Assembly: GCA_017517765.1 (NCBI GenBank)
Contig: JAFWYE010000006.1
Location: 62,001-126,000 of the forward strand
Direction: 5' to 3'
Origin: Bacilli bacterium
GTDB taxonomy: Bacteria > Bacillota_I > Bacilli_A > RFN20 > DUOF01
Length of the DNA stretch: 64,000 bases
A program made the position numbers and the translations under genes. Shown here one piece after another: positions 18,449-27,834 of this stretch. Under the pieces are notes generated by a model, which saw only the letters and a list, made by a program, of their open reading frames with translations, was not told the origin of the DNA and searched no databases. Numbering within the stretch: position 1 is the stretch's first letter; every line of letters starts with the position of its first letter.

Positions 18449-19538
18449 TTTTATTCTCCTTTCTTGAAATATTAATTAATAATCCAGTTAAAGCAAGGGT
18501 TACAATAAGAGAAGTCCCTCCATAAGAAATAAAAGGAAGTGTTATACCAGTTACTGGAATTAGTCCTACAACTACCGATAAATTAATAATTACTTGAATA
18601 CTAATAACACCCACTATTCCTATCCCTAAATAACTTTTCTTTAAATCTTTACTTTCTTTAGAACACTTAAGACCCGTTAAAATAAAACTTAAAAATAAAA
18701 TTAAAACAATCACTCCTCCAATAAATCCCCATTCTTCACATAAAATAGCAAAAATAAAATCGGTTTGTGGTTCTGGTAAATAAAAATGTTTTTGTATACT
18801 TCCATCAAATCCTTCTCCAAGAAGACCACCTGGAGACAAGGAATATATTGATTGTATTATTTGAAAGCCACTCCCTAAAGGATCTGTAAATGGGTCGATA
18901 TATGAGGTTATTCTCTCCAACCTATATGGCTCTGCCAATATTAATAAAGCTAGACCCAAAACCCCTATTAATCCCAAATATATGTAATGTGATATTTTAC
19001 TTCTGCTAGTAAAACTCATAATGAGTATAGTAAGCAAAATTACAATTCCACTACCAAAGTCTGGTTGAAACATTATAAATAAGAAAGTTAATCCTGCCAT
19101 CAACAATACAACAAAAGTACTTTTAAAAAATTTATCACTTTCTTTGTACTTATCAGATAAATATTTACTAGTAAAAAGTATTAATGCAAATTTAGAAATC
19201 TCAGATGGTTGAAAAGATGCACTCCCAAATCCCAACCAACTTCTACTCCCATTTTTTACAATTGATATACCCGGTATCAAAACTAAAATAAGTAATAAAA
19301 AGCTAAATCCTAATAAGAGTTTATTATATTTATATATTGCATCTAAATTGATCTTACTAAAAATAAATAAAGCCACATATCCAAGTATCATAAATACAAG
19401 TTGCCTATTAAAATAATATAAACTATCGCCCTTACTGTATAGAGCCCATATTTTCGAAGAGCTATACACTTCATATAACCCTATAATAGTTAAGATAATA
19501 GTAATAACAAGTATTCTTTTTCCCTCTTTACTTAGCAT
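18420..19538 (-). CDS. ftsW: SEDS lipid II polymerase FtsW
   Basis: The 372-residue protein has ten predicted membrane helices and the SEDS motifs: NGSRSWLGFGSASFQPSEISK near 97-117, then QPDFGSGIVILL (158-169). The C-terminal GITLPFISYGGTSL contains the family signature. It polymerises glycan strands at the septum together with a class B penicillin-binding protein, which is not in this window. Location between murD and murG identifies it as FtsW rather than RodA or SpoVE, although SpoVE cannot be fully excluded. Confidence 0.93.
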   Translation of the reverse strand: MLSKEGKRILVITIILTIIGLYEVYSSSKIWALYSKGDSLYYFNRQLVFMILGYVALFIFSKINLDAIYKYNKLLLGFSFLLLILVLIPGISIVKNGSRSWLGFGSASFQPSEISKFALILFTSKYLSDKYKESDKFFKSTFVVLLMAGLTFLFIMFQPDFGSGIVILLTILIMSFTSRSKISHYIYLGLIGVLGLALLILAEPYRLERITSYIDPFTDPLGSGFQIIQSIYSLSPGGLLGEGFDGSIQKHFYLPEPQTDFIFAILCEEWGFIGGVIVLILFLSFILTGLKCSKESKDLKKSYLGIGIVGVISIQVIINLSVVVGLIPVTGITLPFISYGGTSLIVTLALTGLLINISRKENKNESNTSGRR

Positions 19539-20808
19539 AATAATTCCTTAAATAATTATCAAAAAACTCTCCTCTTGAAATATAGTTTTTAAATTCATCA
19601 AAACTAGCACATCCAGGAGAAAATAAAACAATATCATTTGGTCTAGCTATCATAAGTGTGTAATCAAGAGCTAGCTTTAAAGATTCAAATTTAGAGTCAA
19701 CATTTACATTTTCATCTAATTCACTTGCTAATTTTCCAAAGCATATAATTCTTTTAAAACTATAATTATTTAAAAATTCAAAATCTAAATTTTTATTATA
19801 TCCTCCAAAAAGTAATATTAGATTCTTAGACTTATAAGTATCTATAGCTCCTTTTAAACTGCTTGTACATGTGGATTTAGAATCATTAATAAAAGTTATG
19901 TTATTAATAATCTTTTTATCCAGATGATATTTTAAGGTATGAAAGTTATTTATTACTTCTTCACTCACATTAATATTTAAAATATTAAGCACACTGATAC
20001 ATGCAAGCAAATTATCAAAATTATGCTTTCCTTCTAGTTTATAACTAGATATATCAAATAATCTTTGAGACTTATAGTATAAGTTATTGTAATAAATAGA
20101 ATAGTCACTTTTATAATCTATTAAAGTGGAATTAATCTTATCTAGATCAATATATTCATTGATAATATCATTATCGAAACGCGTAATAAAATAATCTTTT
20201 TTAGATTGGTTATTAGTAATTTTAAATTTTGATAAATAATATTTTTTCTTACTTTTATAAAAATCCAAATGATTATCATAAATATTTAAAAGCAAAGCAA
20301 TATGAAACTTCATACTAATAAAGTCATCTATTTGGAAACTGCTTACTTCTAAAATAATTATAGTATCATTATTAATTTCATCTATCTTACTAATAAGTGG
20401 CACTCCAATGTTTCCAGCCAATATCACATTATCATGCTTTGCTTTTATTAATTCATATAACAAACTTACAACACTACTTTTACCTACACTACCAGTAACT
20501 CCTATATATTTTCCTTTTTTATTAGCTAAGATATAGGCAAGTTCAATCTCATTTATTACTTTGATATTATTTTTTCTAAGATAAATAACACTTTTGTGAT
20601 AATAGGGAATACCTGGGCTTTTTATACAATATTTAATTTTATCTAAATTCAAATATCTTAAATTATCATAATCAACCACTAATTCATCATATTTTCTAGC
20701 TTTATCAATCTCTTCTTTATTTACTACTATTATCATCTTCTTATTTAATTCTTTAAGTTTATTAATAACAGCAATACTACTAATACCTAAACCTAATATT
20801 AAATACAA
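19528..20808 (-). CDS. murD: UDP-N-acetylmuramoyl-L-alanine--D-glutamate ligase
   Basis: The 426-residue Mur ligase adds D-Glu to UDP-MurNAc-L-Ala. The ATP loop GVTGSVGKSSVVSLL is at about 103-117 (the usual GTNGKT is changed to GSVGKS). ILEVSSFQ near 152-159 and the central HNFDNLLACISVL are typical of MurD. The C-terminal LFSPGCASFDEFKNYISRGEFF is the MurD-specific ending. It abuts mraY with no spacing and overlaps ftsW by 11 bases. Confidence 0.95.
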   Translation of the reverse strand: MYLILGLGISSIAVINKLKELNKKMIIVVNKEEIDKARKYDELVVDYDNLRYLNLDKIKYCIKSPGIPYYHKSVIYLRKNNIKVINEIELAYILANKKGKYIGVTGSVGKSSVVSLLYELIKAKHDNVILAGNIGVPLISKIDEINNDTIIILEVSSFQIDDFISMKFHIALLLNIYDNHLDFYKSKKKYYLSKFKITNNQSKKDYFITRFDNDIINEYIDLDKINSTLIDYKSDYSIYYNNLYYKSQRLFDISSYKLEGKHNFDNLLACISVLNILNINVSEEVINNFHTLKYHLDKKIINNITFINDSKSTCTSSLKGAIDTYKSKNLILLFGGYNKNLDFEFLNNYSFKRIICFGKLASELDENVNVDSKFESLKLALDYTLMIARPNDIVLFSPGCASFDEFKNYISRGEFFDNYLRNYYAK

Positions 20809-21789
20809 TTATATCCCTCCTAAAGTTTCTATTATTAATGCTAATACACACAAAAATATTCCAACAAGATAAAATCCCATTACTACTCTTACCTCATCTA
20901 CACCCTTCTTTTCAAAATGATGATGGATAGGTGTCATTAAAAACACCCTTTTTCCTGTTGTCTTAAATGAAATAACTTGAATTATTACACTAAGTGCCTC
21001 TATAACAAAAACAAGGCCAACTATTAATAAAATTATTTCACTTTTTAAAATTATAGCCACACTTCCGATTACACTACCCAAATATAGAGACCCTGAATCA
21101 CCCATAAAAATTTTTGCAGGAGGAAAATTAAAATATAAAAATCCCATAAGAGATCCTACAAGTGATGATAAAAATATTGCTATCAAATATTCTTTACTAT
21201 ATAGCGACAATAAGATAAAAGGAGCAATTGCAATCATTGTTAATCCTGCTGCAAGACCATCTAAGCCATCTGTTAAATTAATAGAGTTACTACTTCCAAC
21301 TAAAACAATGATTAAAAATACTAAAAAGAAATATTTGATATCTATATAAGTATTTAAGACGGGGATATTAATTCTATGTAAATCCAGATCACTATTTTTT
21401 AAAATAACGACAAAATAAATTACTATAGCTATTTCTAAAATAATTCTTATTTTGCCACTAAGTCCCTTATATGAATTGCTCTTTTTTTTGAAATAATCAT
21501 CAAAATAACCAACAAGAAAAAACATAGTAGACACAAATAAAAGAGCAAATATTTTATAGTCATAACTCATAAACAAGCTAGAAGTAAAAAAAGCAATGAG
21601 TGTAGATAAAAAGAAACCCTTTCCTCCTCCACTTACAGTTCCATTTTTAACATTATGCGTATCGATATAATTTCTTTCTACTTGTCTATTACTACCTTTG
21701 CTTATTATTCTTTTAGTAAAAACAACTGATAGAAAACATGAAAAAATTATGCTAAAAACAATTCTAATAAAAATTATTTCTCTAGACAT
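20809..21789 (-). CDS. mraY: Phospho-N-acetylmuramoyl-pentapeptide transferase
   Basis: The 326-residue membrane enzyme transfers phospho-MurNAc-pentapeptide to undecaprenyl phosphate, giving lipid I. It has ten helices. The aspartate motifs are GYFDDYFKKKSNSYKGLSGK (catalytic DD) and NLTDGLDGLAAG. FMGDSGSLYLG follows, and the MraY-specific histidine cluster is TPIHHHFEKKG near residue 290. It overlaps murE by 16 bases. Confidence 0.97.
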   Translation of the reverse strand: MSREIIFIRIVFSIIFSCFLSVVFTKRIISKGSNRQVERNYIDTHNVKNGTVSGGGKGFFLSTLIAFFTSSLFMSYDYKIFALLFVSTMFFLVGYFDDYFKKKSNSYKGLSGKIRIILEIAIVIYFVVILKNSDLDLHRINIPVLNTYIDIKYFFLVFLIIVLVGSSNSINLTDGLDGLAAGLTMIAIAPFILLSLYSKEYLIAIFLSSLVGSLMGFLYFNFPPAKIFMGDSGSLYLGSVIGSVAIILKSEIILLIVGLVFVIEALSVIIQVISFKTTGKRVFLMTPIHHHFEKKGVDEVRVVMGFYLVGIFLCVLALIIETLGGI

Positions 21790-23174
21790 TCTTTTACTAT
21801 TTTCCTATCACTCAAATGATATTTAATATCTCCTATAATTTGATATTCTTCATGCCCTTTACCAAGTATTAATAGCAAATCTCCCTTATCCAATTTACTA
21901 ATAGCATTTCTAATTGCCTCTTTTCTATCCTTTATTATTTTATAATTACCTCTATCTTTTATAAGGGAAGTAATATCACCTATTATTTCATCTTCATTTT
22001 CATTTCTAGGATTATCATTGCAAATATATACTAAATCACTATTTAAAGAAGCAATATATCCCATGATTGCCCTTTTTTTCTTATCTCTATTACCGCCACA
22101 GCCAAAAAGTGTAACAATCTTATTATCTTTTATTTTATTGGATTCTAATAAAATTCTCTCCATTGCATCAGGAGTATGAGCATAATCTAATATGATATGA
22201 TAATCTTTATTTACTAAAACTTCTCCTCTTCCATTTACTACATTAAGATTCTTCATAACTCTAGTAATATCACCTTTGTTAATCCCTAAATATTTAAGAA
22301 TTAAATAACACATTGATAAGTTATAAAGATTTGTTTCAAATAATAACTTAGAAGTAATTATACTTCCATCTATTTCAAAACATAACCCATTTAAATCATT
22401 GCTAATTAAGTTAATCTTATAGCCATCTTTTTTTCCAAATCCTATTACTTTTCCCTTGTAGTCATTTATAATTTTTTTAGCATATAAATCATCCATATTA
22501 ACAATTGCTATACTCTCTTTTTTAGCATTATCAAAAAAACTCTTTTTGCTTAGGAAATACTTCTCCATATTATCATAGTAATCAAGATGATCTTGGCTTA
22601 AATTAGTAAACCCTAAAATATTAAAATCTAATATATCAACTCTCCCTAAACTAAGAGAATGACTACTAACTTCCATTACTATATATTTACAACCTCTATT
22701 TTTAGCTTTTACTATTTCATTTGCTAAAACATCTATTTCAGGAGTAGTATTATCTAATGCCATATAATACTCTCTATCAATAACTCCTAAAGTACCAATA
22801 TAGGTTGAATACATACCTAAATTTGTTAATGATTCATACACTAAATGAGCAGTGCTTGTTTTACCATTTGTCCCAGTTATACCTATAATTTTAATATTGG
22901 AAAAATCATAGAAATTTTTCACCAAATTATTTCTATCCATATCTATATTATTACTTTTATATATATTATCACCATTAATACTATCGCTAATAACACACAC
23001 CGCACCATTATTAAATGCTTCTTTTATATATTCATTTCCATCATATTTATTACCCTTTTTAGCAACAAATATATCACCACTTTTTACTCTTTTAGAATCA
23101 AAGCAAACACCTTTTACTTCTCTACTATCATAACAATCAATACCTATACTTTTAAGTAATAAATTAACTTGCAT
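21774..23174 (-). CDS. murE: UDP-MurNAc-L-Ala-D-Glu--meso-diaminopimelate ligase
   Basis: The 466-residue Mur ligase adds the third stem residue. ATP loop GITGTNGKTSTAH spans 98-110. The carbamylated Lys region is near 210. The substrate motif DNPRNE at 387-392 has the Asn-Pro-Arg that in known MurE enzymes binds meso-diaminopimelate (lysine enzymes have other residues here). It is the first gene of the visible wall cluster. AGGAGG ribosome site, and about 75 bases of possible promoter DNA upstream. Confidence 0.95.
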   Translation of the reverse strand: MQVNLLLKSIGIDCYDSREVKGVCFDSKRVKSGDIFVAKKGNKYDGNEYIKEAFNNGAVCVISDSINGDNIYKSNNIDMDRNNLVKNFYDFSNIKIIGITGTNGKTSTAHLVYESLTNLGMYSTYIGTLGVIDREYYMALDNTTPEIDVLANEIVKAKNRGCKYIVMEVSSHSLSLGRVDILDFNILGFTNLSQDHLDYYDNMEKYFLSKKSFFDNAKKESIAIVNMDDLYAKKIINDYKGKVIGFGKKDGYKINLISNDLNGLCFEIDGSIITSKLLFETNLYNLSMCYLILKYLGINKGDITRVMKNLNVVNGRGEVLVNKDYHIILDYAHTPDAMERILLESNKIKDNKIVTLFGCGGNRDKKKRAIMGYIASLNSDLVYICNDNPRNENEDEIIGDITSLIKDRGNYKIIKDRKEAIRNAISKLDKGDLLLILGKGHEEYQIIGDIKYHLSDRKIVKECLEK

Positions 23175-23227
23175 ATATACCTCCTAGTTAACTCTATTAC
23201 TCAAAAAAATATTTATTCTTTAAAAAT

Positions 23228-23253
23228 AAAAAGTGGATGAATTTCATCCACTA
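23228..23253 (-). terminator. Terminator overlapping the stop of the SHOCT-like membrane gene
   Basis: The hairpin AGTGGATGAA/TTCATCCACT is followed by a T run on the minus strand. Its first bases contain the stop codon of the gene at 23251. It also insulates murE. Confidence 0.85.
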
Positions 23254-24228
23254 TTTTGCTTTATATTTATCTAATTTTTTCTTATATTGATCAACAGTAT
23301 ACACACCATTTAAATATTGTTTTTCTAACACATTAAGTTCATCTATTTGCTCTAACGTAAGATTATTTAAAGCTACTCCTAAATAAGCAATATAGAATGC
23401 ATCTTGAAGCATATATCTTTGATGTATTAAAGTTTGCTTAGTTGTAACTGTATCTGTTCCAGTGTATACATAAGCATCTCCAAGATCTGCTGCTGTATCA
23501 AATACTCTACTAGTTGTTGATCTTACTTTCCCAGATGATCTTGAAGGACTACTTTTACTACTACTGCTACTACCACCACTAGATCCTCCACCTATATCAA
23601 TATCAAGGTCTCCATCACTTGCCATAAGTAAGAAAATACCAGCAACAACAAGTATTGCTAACGTAATACCAAAGTATCCATATGACATACCATCAATTAT
23701 TGTCTTTTTATCTGATGTAACTACAATTAATGCAATTATGTAATGAATTATTGTAATAACTCCAAACATAATAATAAATATGTTAAATTCATCACTAAGC
23801 ATTGGCAATAAATATATCCAATATAAAGCTCCACCTACCACAATAAGTAAGAAGCCTATAATACCTGGTAAAACCCTTGTATCAAACATATAAAATAAAT
23901 AATACAAAACAAATATGATACCTGCAAATATTGCTGCCATTATAACTGATGGAATTATATTTATTGACATTTCAAGTAGCATGAATAGTAGTCCAAATAT
24001 ACTTCCAATAGCAATACTATTACAACATATACTAATTATTCTCATTGTTCTACGACTATCTTCGCAAACAAATAAAAATACAATTGCTGTAATTAATCCT
24101 GCAATAATAAGTATTGCTGAATAAAGTGGTGTCATAAATCTATTTACAACATGAAACATAGTAACAATAATTGCAAACGAAAGCATTAATGCAGCACCAA
24201 CATCTAATAACACATTATCCTTTTCCAT
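23251..24228 (-). CDS. Membrane protein with Ser-rich linker and SHOCT-like tail
   Basis: About 325 residues. Roughly seven N-terminal membrane helices (residues 8-205) are followed by a Gly/Ser-rich linker (about 210-240) and a soluble tail. The tail ends in LEQIDELNVLEKQYLNGVYT and DQYKKKLDKYKAK, the pattern of a SHOCT oligomerisation motif. The start at 24228 (MEKDNVLLD) is taken because GGAGGG lies 6 bases upstream. Function is unknown. It has its own terminator and looks like a single-gene unit. Confidence 0.7.
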   Translation of the reverse strand: MEKDNVLLDVGAALMLSFAIIVTMFHVVNRFMTPLYSAILIIAGLITAIVFLFVCEDSRRTMRIISICCNSIAIGSIFGLLFMLLEMSINIIPSVIMAAIFAGIIFVLYYLFYMFDTRVLPGIIGFLLIVVGGALYWIYLLPMLSDEFNIFIIMFGVITIIHYIIALIVVTSDKKTIIDGMSYGYFGITLAILVVAGIFLLMASDGDLDIDIGGGSSGGSSSSSKSSPSRSSGKVRSTTSRVFDTAADLGDAYVYTGTDTVTTKQTLIHQRYMLQDAFYIAYLGVALNNLTLEQIDELNVLEKQYLNGVYTVDQYKKKLDKYKAK

Positions 24229-24291
24229 AAAAACCCTCCATAACACAAAATATATTAACACAATTTTATATTTTTTTATATTTAAAAGTCC

Positions 24292-24297
24292 TATAAT
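24292..24297 (+). promoter_or_regulatory. Likely -10 box of the YwaF-like gene
   Basis: TATAAT lies 18 bases before the ATG at 24315. The -35 region is AT-only and unclear. The leader is only about 10 bases and holds just the AAAGGTG ribosome site. Confidence 0.45.
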
Positions 24298-24314
24298 ATT
24301 AAAAGGTGATATTT

Positions 24315-25064
24315 ATGATGATGCTTAATGCTTTTATTGATTGGTTTACAGGTAATAGAGAAAACCACCTTCCTGGTGGAGGACTTTTTTCTATTTTACA
24401 TATTATTTTGATAATCCTATTCTTTGCTATTATCATTTTTAATTTCATATATTCTAAAAAGAATAATAAATATGCTGATAAGGTTGTACTTATTTGTTGT
24501 ATTGTAATGCCTATATCTAGATTTATAAGAATGATTATGGAAGTTTGTTTTGGTTTAAAACAACCATTAGAAGCTCTACCTTTTCACTTATGTCATATAA
24601 TGTCATTTGTGATTCCACTAGTTTATTTTACCAAATGGAAAAAAGCATTTCCTTGTGTAATGTTTTATGGAATGCTTGGTGGAACTATGACTTTTCTTTT
24701 TGGAGACTATTATGCATATAACGTTTTAAACTTTTATGATATAGAAAGTATTATACTTCATGTAATGTTAGCCATGACTGCAACCAGTTCATTTGCTAAA
24801 GGTGATTTTAAATTTACTGTTTATAACATCCATTATATACCTATATTCATGTTAATACTTGCATGTTGGGCGGAATTTGGAAACACAATATTTGGTACTA
24901 ACTTCATGTATATTAGAGAAAATGGATTACCATTTAAATTACTTCCAGGGCACTTCTTATTTACATACATTCTTATAGCCTTTGTAATATTCTTCCTTAT
25001 GTATCTTCCATTTATAATAAAACATTTTAAAAATAAAAAAGAAATAAAAAATAGTGCTGAGTAA
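24315..25064 (+). CDS. YwaF/TIGR02206-type integral membrane protein
   Basis: About 249 residues, with six or seven membrane helices. The features LPFHLCHI (about 90-97) and LPGHF (about 211-215) are typical of the YwaF family of conserved membrane proteins of unknown function. I start at the ATG at 24315, since the frame extends upstream only to a GTG inside the ribosome site. The stop lies in the loop of a terminator. It stands alone between two divergent or convergent units. Confidence 0.7.
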   Translation: MMMLNAFIDWFTGNRENHLPGGGLFSILHIILIILFFAIIIFNFIYSKKNNKYADKVVLICCIVMPISRFIRMIMEVCFGLKQPLEALPFHLCHIMSFVIPLVYFTKWKKAFPCVMFYGMLGGTMTFLFGDYYAYNVLNFYDIESIILHVMLAMTATSSFAKGDFKFTVYNIHYIPIFMLILACWAEFGNTIFGTNFMYIRENGLPFKLLPGHFLFTYILIAFVIFFLMYLPFIIKHFKNKKEIKNSAE

Positions 25065-25080
25065 GCACTATTTTATTTTA
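25052..25080 (+). terminator. Terminator of the YwaF-like gene
   Basis: The short hairpin AGTGCT/AGCACT encloses the stop codon and is followed by TATTTTATTTT. On the other strand it may also help end bofA. Confidence 0.7.
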
Positions 25081-25365
25081 TAAAAAGAAATGTAAAACTA
25101 AAATTATTACAACTGCTGGAAGACCAAATACACCAACTGCTAATGATTTCCAAATATCAACTGAAATATTAACTCCTGGTATGTAATTAATTAAGAATAA
25201 TACTAATCCACCAACAATAATATTAATTAAAATTGTAACAATTGTTTTTACTTTAAAATGGAATAACTTCAATAATAAGATTAAAATAATTCCAACTAAA
25301 GCATAACTAATTATTGGATAAAATGGTTCTAAAAAAACTAAAAATTCGTTTATAATTTCTGGCAT
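25078..25365 (-). CDS. bofA: BofA-family pro-sigma-K processing regulator
   Basis: The 95-residue membrane protein has two or three helices. The tail VGGLVLFLINYIPGVNISVD and AVGVFGLPAVVIILVLHFFL match the BofA family. In Bacillus, BofA holds the SpoIVFB protease inactive in the outer forespore membrane until the SigG-dependent signal arrives. Its presence implies a SigK pathway in this organism. The start at 25365 (MPEIINEF) has a GGAGTG ribosome site. Confidence 0.8.
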   Translation of the reverse strand: MPEIINEFLVFLEPFYPIISYALVGIILILLLKLFHFKVKTIVTILINIIVGGLVLFLINYIPGVNISVDIWKSLAVGVFGLPAVVIILVLHFFL

Positions 25366-25473
25366 ATAAATCACTCCCTTAATTAATAATATACATTAAT
25401 ATAAATAAATTTAGTTAATTTTTAGTAAACTAAATTACTTTTTTTACATATAATTAATCTTGTGGTGATATAA

Positions 25474-26148
25474 ATGGAAAAGAACGTAATAATAAAATAT
25501 GAAGATATATTAAAAAACAAAGAGATAGCTACTTACATATCAAAGGCAGATTTATCTTTAGAATCTATGGGATATACAGATCATTCTGCATGTCATGTAA
25601 CTAAATGTGCTGAAGTAGTCAAACAAATATTAACAACATTTGATTACTCATCTAGAGATATCAATTTAGGACAAATTGCAGCTTATATGCATGATATTGG
25701 TAATGTTATAAATAGGCACAACCATGCTCAAACAGGAGCAGTTATGGCATTTAGAATCTTAGATAATTTAGGACTTAGTAGTGAAGATATAGCTACTGTT
25801 GTAAATGCTATAGGTAATCATGATGAACACGATGGTTTCCCTGTTAATAATGTTACTGCTGCACTTATATTAGCAGATAAAACAGATGTAAGAAGAAGTA
25901 GAGTTAGAAATACTAAGCACATGGATACTGACATTCATGATAGAGTAAATTATGCAGTAAAAGAAAATAAAATAGATATTGATAAAGAAAATAGAACTCT
26001 AACTTTAAGACTTACTCTAGATACTGAAATAACTCCAATAATGGACTACTTTGAAATATTTTTACAAAGAATGAGTATGTGTAATAATGCTGCTAAAGCA
26101 TTAAACATACAGTTCAAACTTGTAATAAATGAGCAAGAATTATTATAA
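25474..26148 (+). CDS. HD-domain phosphohydrolase
   Basis: The 224-residue protein has an HD metal-site pattern: a first His in DHSACHVTKCAEVV (about 37-50), the HD pair in AAYMHDIGN (about 70-78), then AIGNHDEHDGFP near 112-123 and a distal Asp in LILADKTDVRRSR. Such proteins hydrolyse phosphate esters of nucleotides or second messengers. The substrate is unknown. Starts after GGTGATATAA. Followed by a good terminator. Single-gene unit. Confidence 0.8.
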   Translation: MEKNVIIKYEDILKNKEIATYISKADLSLESMGYTDHSACHVTKCAEVVKQILTTFDYSSRDINLGQIAAYMHDIGNVINRHNHAQTGAVMAFRILDNLGLSSEDIATVVNAIGNHDEHDGFPVNNVTAALILADKTDVRRSRVRNTKHMDTDIHDRVNYAVKENKIDIDKENRTLTLRLTLDTEITPIMDYFEIFLQRMSMCNNAAKALNIQFKLVINEQELL

Positions 26149-26180
26149 AAAAAGCAATGCCAACAAGCATTGTTTTTATT
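26149..26180 (+). terminator. Terminator of the HD-domain gene
   Basis: Hairpin CAATGC/GCATTG with a 6-base loop, followed by TTTTTATTT, directly after the stop codon. Confidence 0.75.
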
Positions 26181-26184
26181 TATA

Positions 26185-26946
26185 TTAAAAGTTAATATCA
26201 TATCCTTTATATACTTCAAGTATAAAATCTTTAAACTCACTTTTATTTAAGACTTTACCCCTAGGAGGAAAACATTCTAAATAATCTATCTCTCTTTTGG
26301 TCTTATTTAAAGCATTTACAATCTTATACCAATCAATATTCCCTCTTCCTACAATATCATGACTATCTTCTTTAAAATTATCATGAATATGAGTAGTAAC
26401 AATTAAGTCTTTATATTTATTCAAAAATTCTATCTCATCAGAATAACAATGTGCATGACCTGAATCATAGCAAATACAAATATTATCTATTCCCTCTTTC
26501 ATAACTATCTCTAAATTAGTATTATTTCTAACATTTTCAAAACATAATCTAACATTATATTTTAATAACTTTTTAGAAATCTTCTTAAGCCTTTTTAAAG
26601 TATAGGAAGAAATAAGTGGAGGTTCATTTCCTTTTGAAGCATGTATAACAAGATCTCTTATTTTGTAATTTATTGCTTCATCTACTTTCATTTCAACATA
26701 GTTAATAAATTCATTATCTTCATTTAAAGAGAGCATATTGCTCTTTTTATAGTCTAAATGCAATTGAGAAAGCTTTAATCCAACTTCTTTAGAGGCATTT
26801 ATTAAATCTAAATATGTTTCTCCCTCTTTTAAATAATCATTATCAAAATAAAAACCAACATAATTGAATCCAACTTCCTTATATATTTCAAATCTTTCTT
26901 TAATACTTAAATCAGTTGAATCAATATCATAAATTCCTATATCCAT
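26185..26946 (-). CDS. Sugar phosphate isomerase/epimerase family TIM barrel
   Basis: The 253-residue protein has the xylose-isomerase-like (AP endonuclease 2) barrel pattern: IRDLVIHASKG (about 95-105), LCFENVRNNTN (about 133-143), ICYDSGHAHCYS (about 157-168) and TTHIHDNFKEDSHDIVGRGN (about 184-203). The conserved Glu, Asp and His residues that bind a divalent metal are present. The reaction cannot be deduced. Family members act on sugars or on inositol derivatives. AGGAGG ribosome site. Divergent from the HAD gene, with a shared palindrome between them. Confidence 0.8.
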   Translation of the reverse strand: MDIGIYDIDSTDLSIKERFEIYKEVGFNYVGFYFDNDYLKEGETYLDLINASKEVGLKLSQLHLDYKKSNMLSLNEDNEFINYVEMKVDEAINYKIRDLVIHASKGNEPPLISSYTLKRLKKISKKLLKYNVRLCFENVRNNTNLEIVMKEGIDNICICYDSGHAHCYSDEIEFLNKYKDLIVTTHIHDNFKEDSHDIVGRGNIDWYKIVNALNKTKREIDYLECFPPRGKVLNKSEFKDFILEVYKGYDINF

Positions 26947-27009
26947 AATAAATACCTCCTATCGCTTATTAATATTAGATAATCACTTAAAATTAGTCAA
27001 TTAATTAAG

Positions 27010-27029
27010 TTATGATATTCTTATCATAA
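27010..27029. promoter_or_regulatory. Palindromic operator candidate
   Basis: Perfect inverted repeat TTATGATA-ttct-TATCATAA. It lies just upstream of a TATAAT box (27040-27045) for the plus-strand HAD gene and about 65 bases before the divergent TIM-barrel gene. It resembles Fur/PerR-family operators in shape and length, but the protein is not identifiable. No T run follows, so it is unlikely to be a terminator. Confidence 0.45.
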
Positions 27030-27079
27030 ATTTTTTTGATATAATGTCATAGCAATATTTATTGTATGAGGTGATATAG

Positions 27080-27802
27080 ATGATTAAAGCTATATTTTTT
27101 GATTTAGATGGAACTTTGCTTCCTTTAAAGGATAGTGAATTTTCTGCATTGTATGTAAAGCTACTAGTTACTAAATTAGCAAAGCATGGTTATGAGCCTT
27201 CTAAAATGGTTACTAATATTCAAGAATTAATGAAGTTAATGTATGCCAATGATGGTAGTAAAACTAGCGAAGAAGTATTCTTAGATTTGTTCACAAAAGA
27301 ATATGGAAATAAAGTATATGAAGATGCAGAACTTTACAATTCATTTTATAAAAATGAGTTTAGAGAATTGAAAACTATTTGTGGTGAAAATAAGTTAGCT
27401 AAAGATATAGTAAAATATGCAAAAGATAAAGCGGGACTAGTAGTTTTAGCAACTAACTCTCTTTTGCCACATGAAGCTGTAAAAACTAGAATTAGTTTCT
27501 TAGATTTAACTAGTGATGATTTTGATTATATTAGTAAATATGAAACTTTGCATTGTACAAAACCAAATCCAAATTTCTTTAATGAAATCTTAGCTGAATT
27601 ACATCTATTACCAGAAGAAATAATAATGTTTGGAAACAATGCTCATGAAGATGGACTTTGTGCCTTGCAAGCTGGAATAAAAACATATTTAGTAGACATT
27701 GGTTGTATTATCTATCCTGAATATGTAAAAGAAAAATTTGAAATAATTAATTTTGAAGATATTCCTAATATCATTGATAAAGAAATTGAATTAAATAAAT
27801 AA
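27080..27802 (+). CDS. HAD-superfamily hydrolase
   Basis: The 240-residue protein has all four HAD motifs: FFDLDGTLLPL (nucleophile Asp9 and Asp11), the Thr/Ser motif LATNSLL near 133-139, the Lys in HCTKPNPNFF near 157-166, and the acidic loop IMFGNNAHEDGLCA near 180-193. The alpha-helical cap between motifs 1 and 2 is of the C1 type. It is probably a small-molecule phosphatase with unknown substrate. AGGTGATATAG ribosome site. Confidence 0.85.
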   Translation: MIKAIFFDLDGTLLPLKDSEFSALYVKLLVTKLAKHGYEPSKMVTNIQELMKLMYANDGSKTSEEVFLDLFTKEYGNKVYEDAELYNSFYKNEFRELKTICGENKLAKDIVKYAKDKAGLVVLATNSLLPHEAVKTRISFLDLTSDDFDYISKYETLHCTKPNPNFFNEILAELHLLPEEIIMFGNNAHEDGLCALQAGIKTYLVDIGCIIYPEYVKEKFEIINFEDIPNIIDKEIELNK

Positions 27803-27834
27803 AAAGGGGTCAATCATAGATTAACTCCTTTTAT
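27803..27834. terminator. Weak bidirectional terminator
   Basis: The imperfect hairpin AAGGGGTCAATC/GATTAACTCCTT, with A and T tracts on its two sides, lies between the convergent HAD and GNAT genes. It overlaps the GNAT stop codon. Confidence 0.5.
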
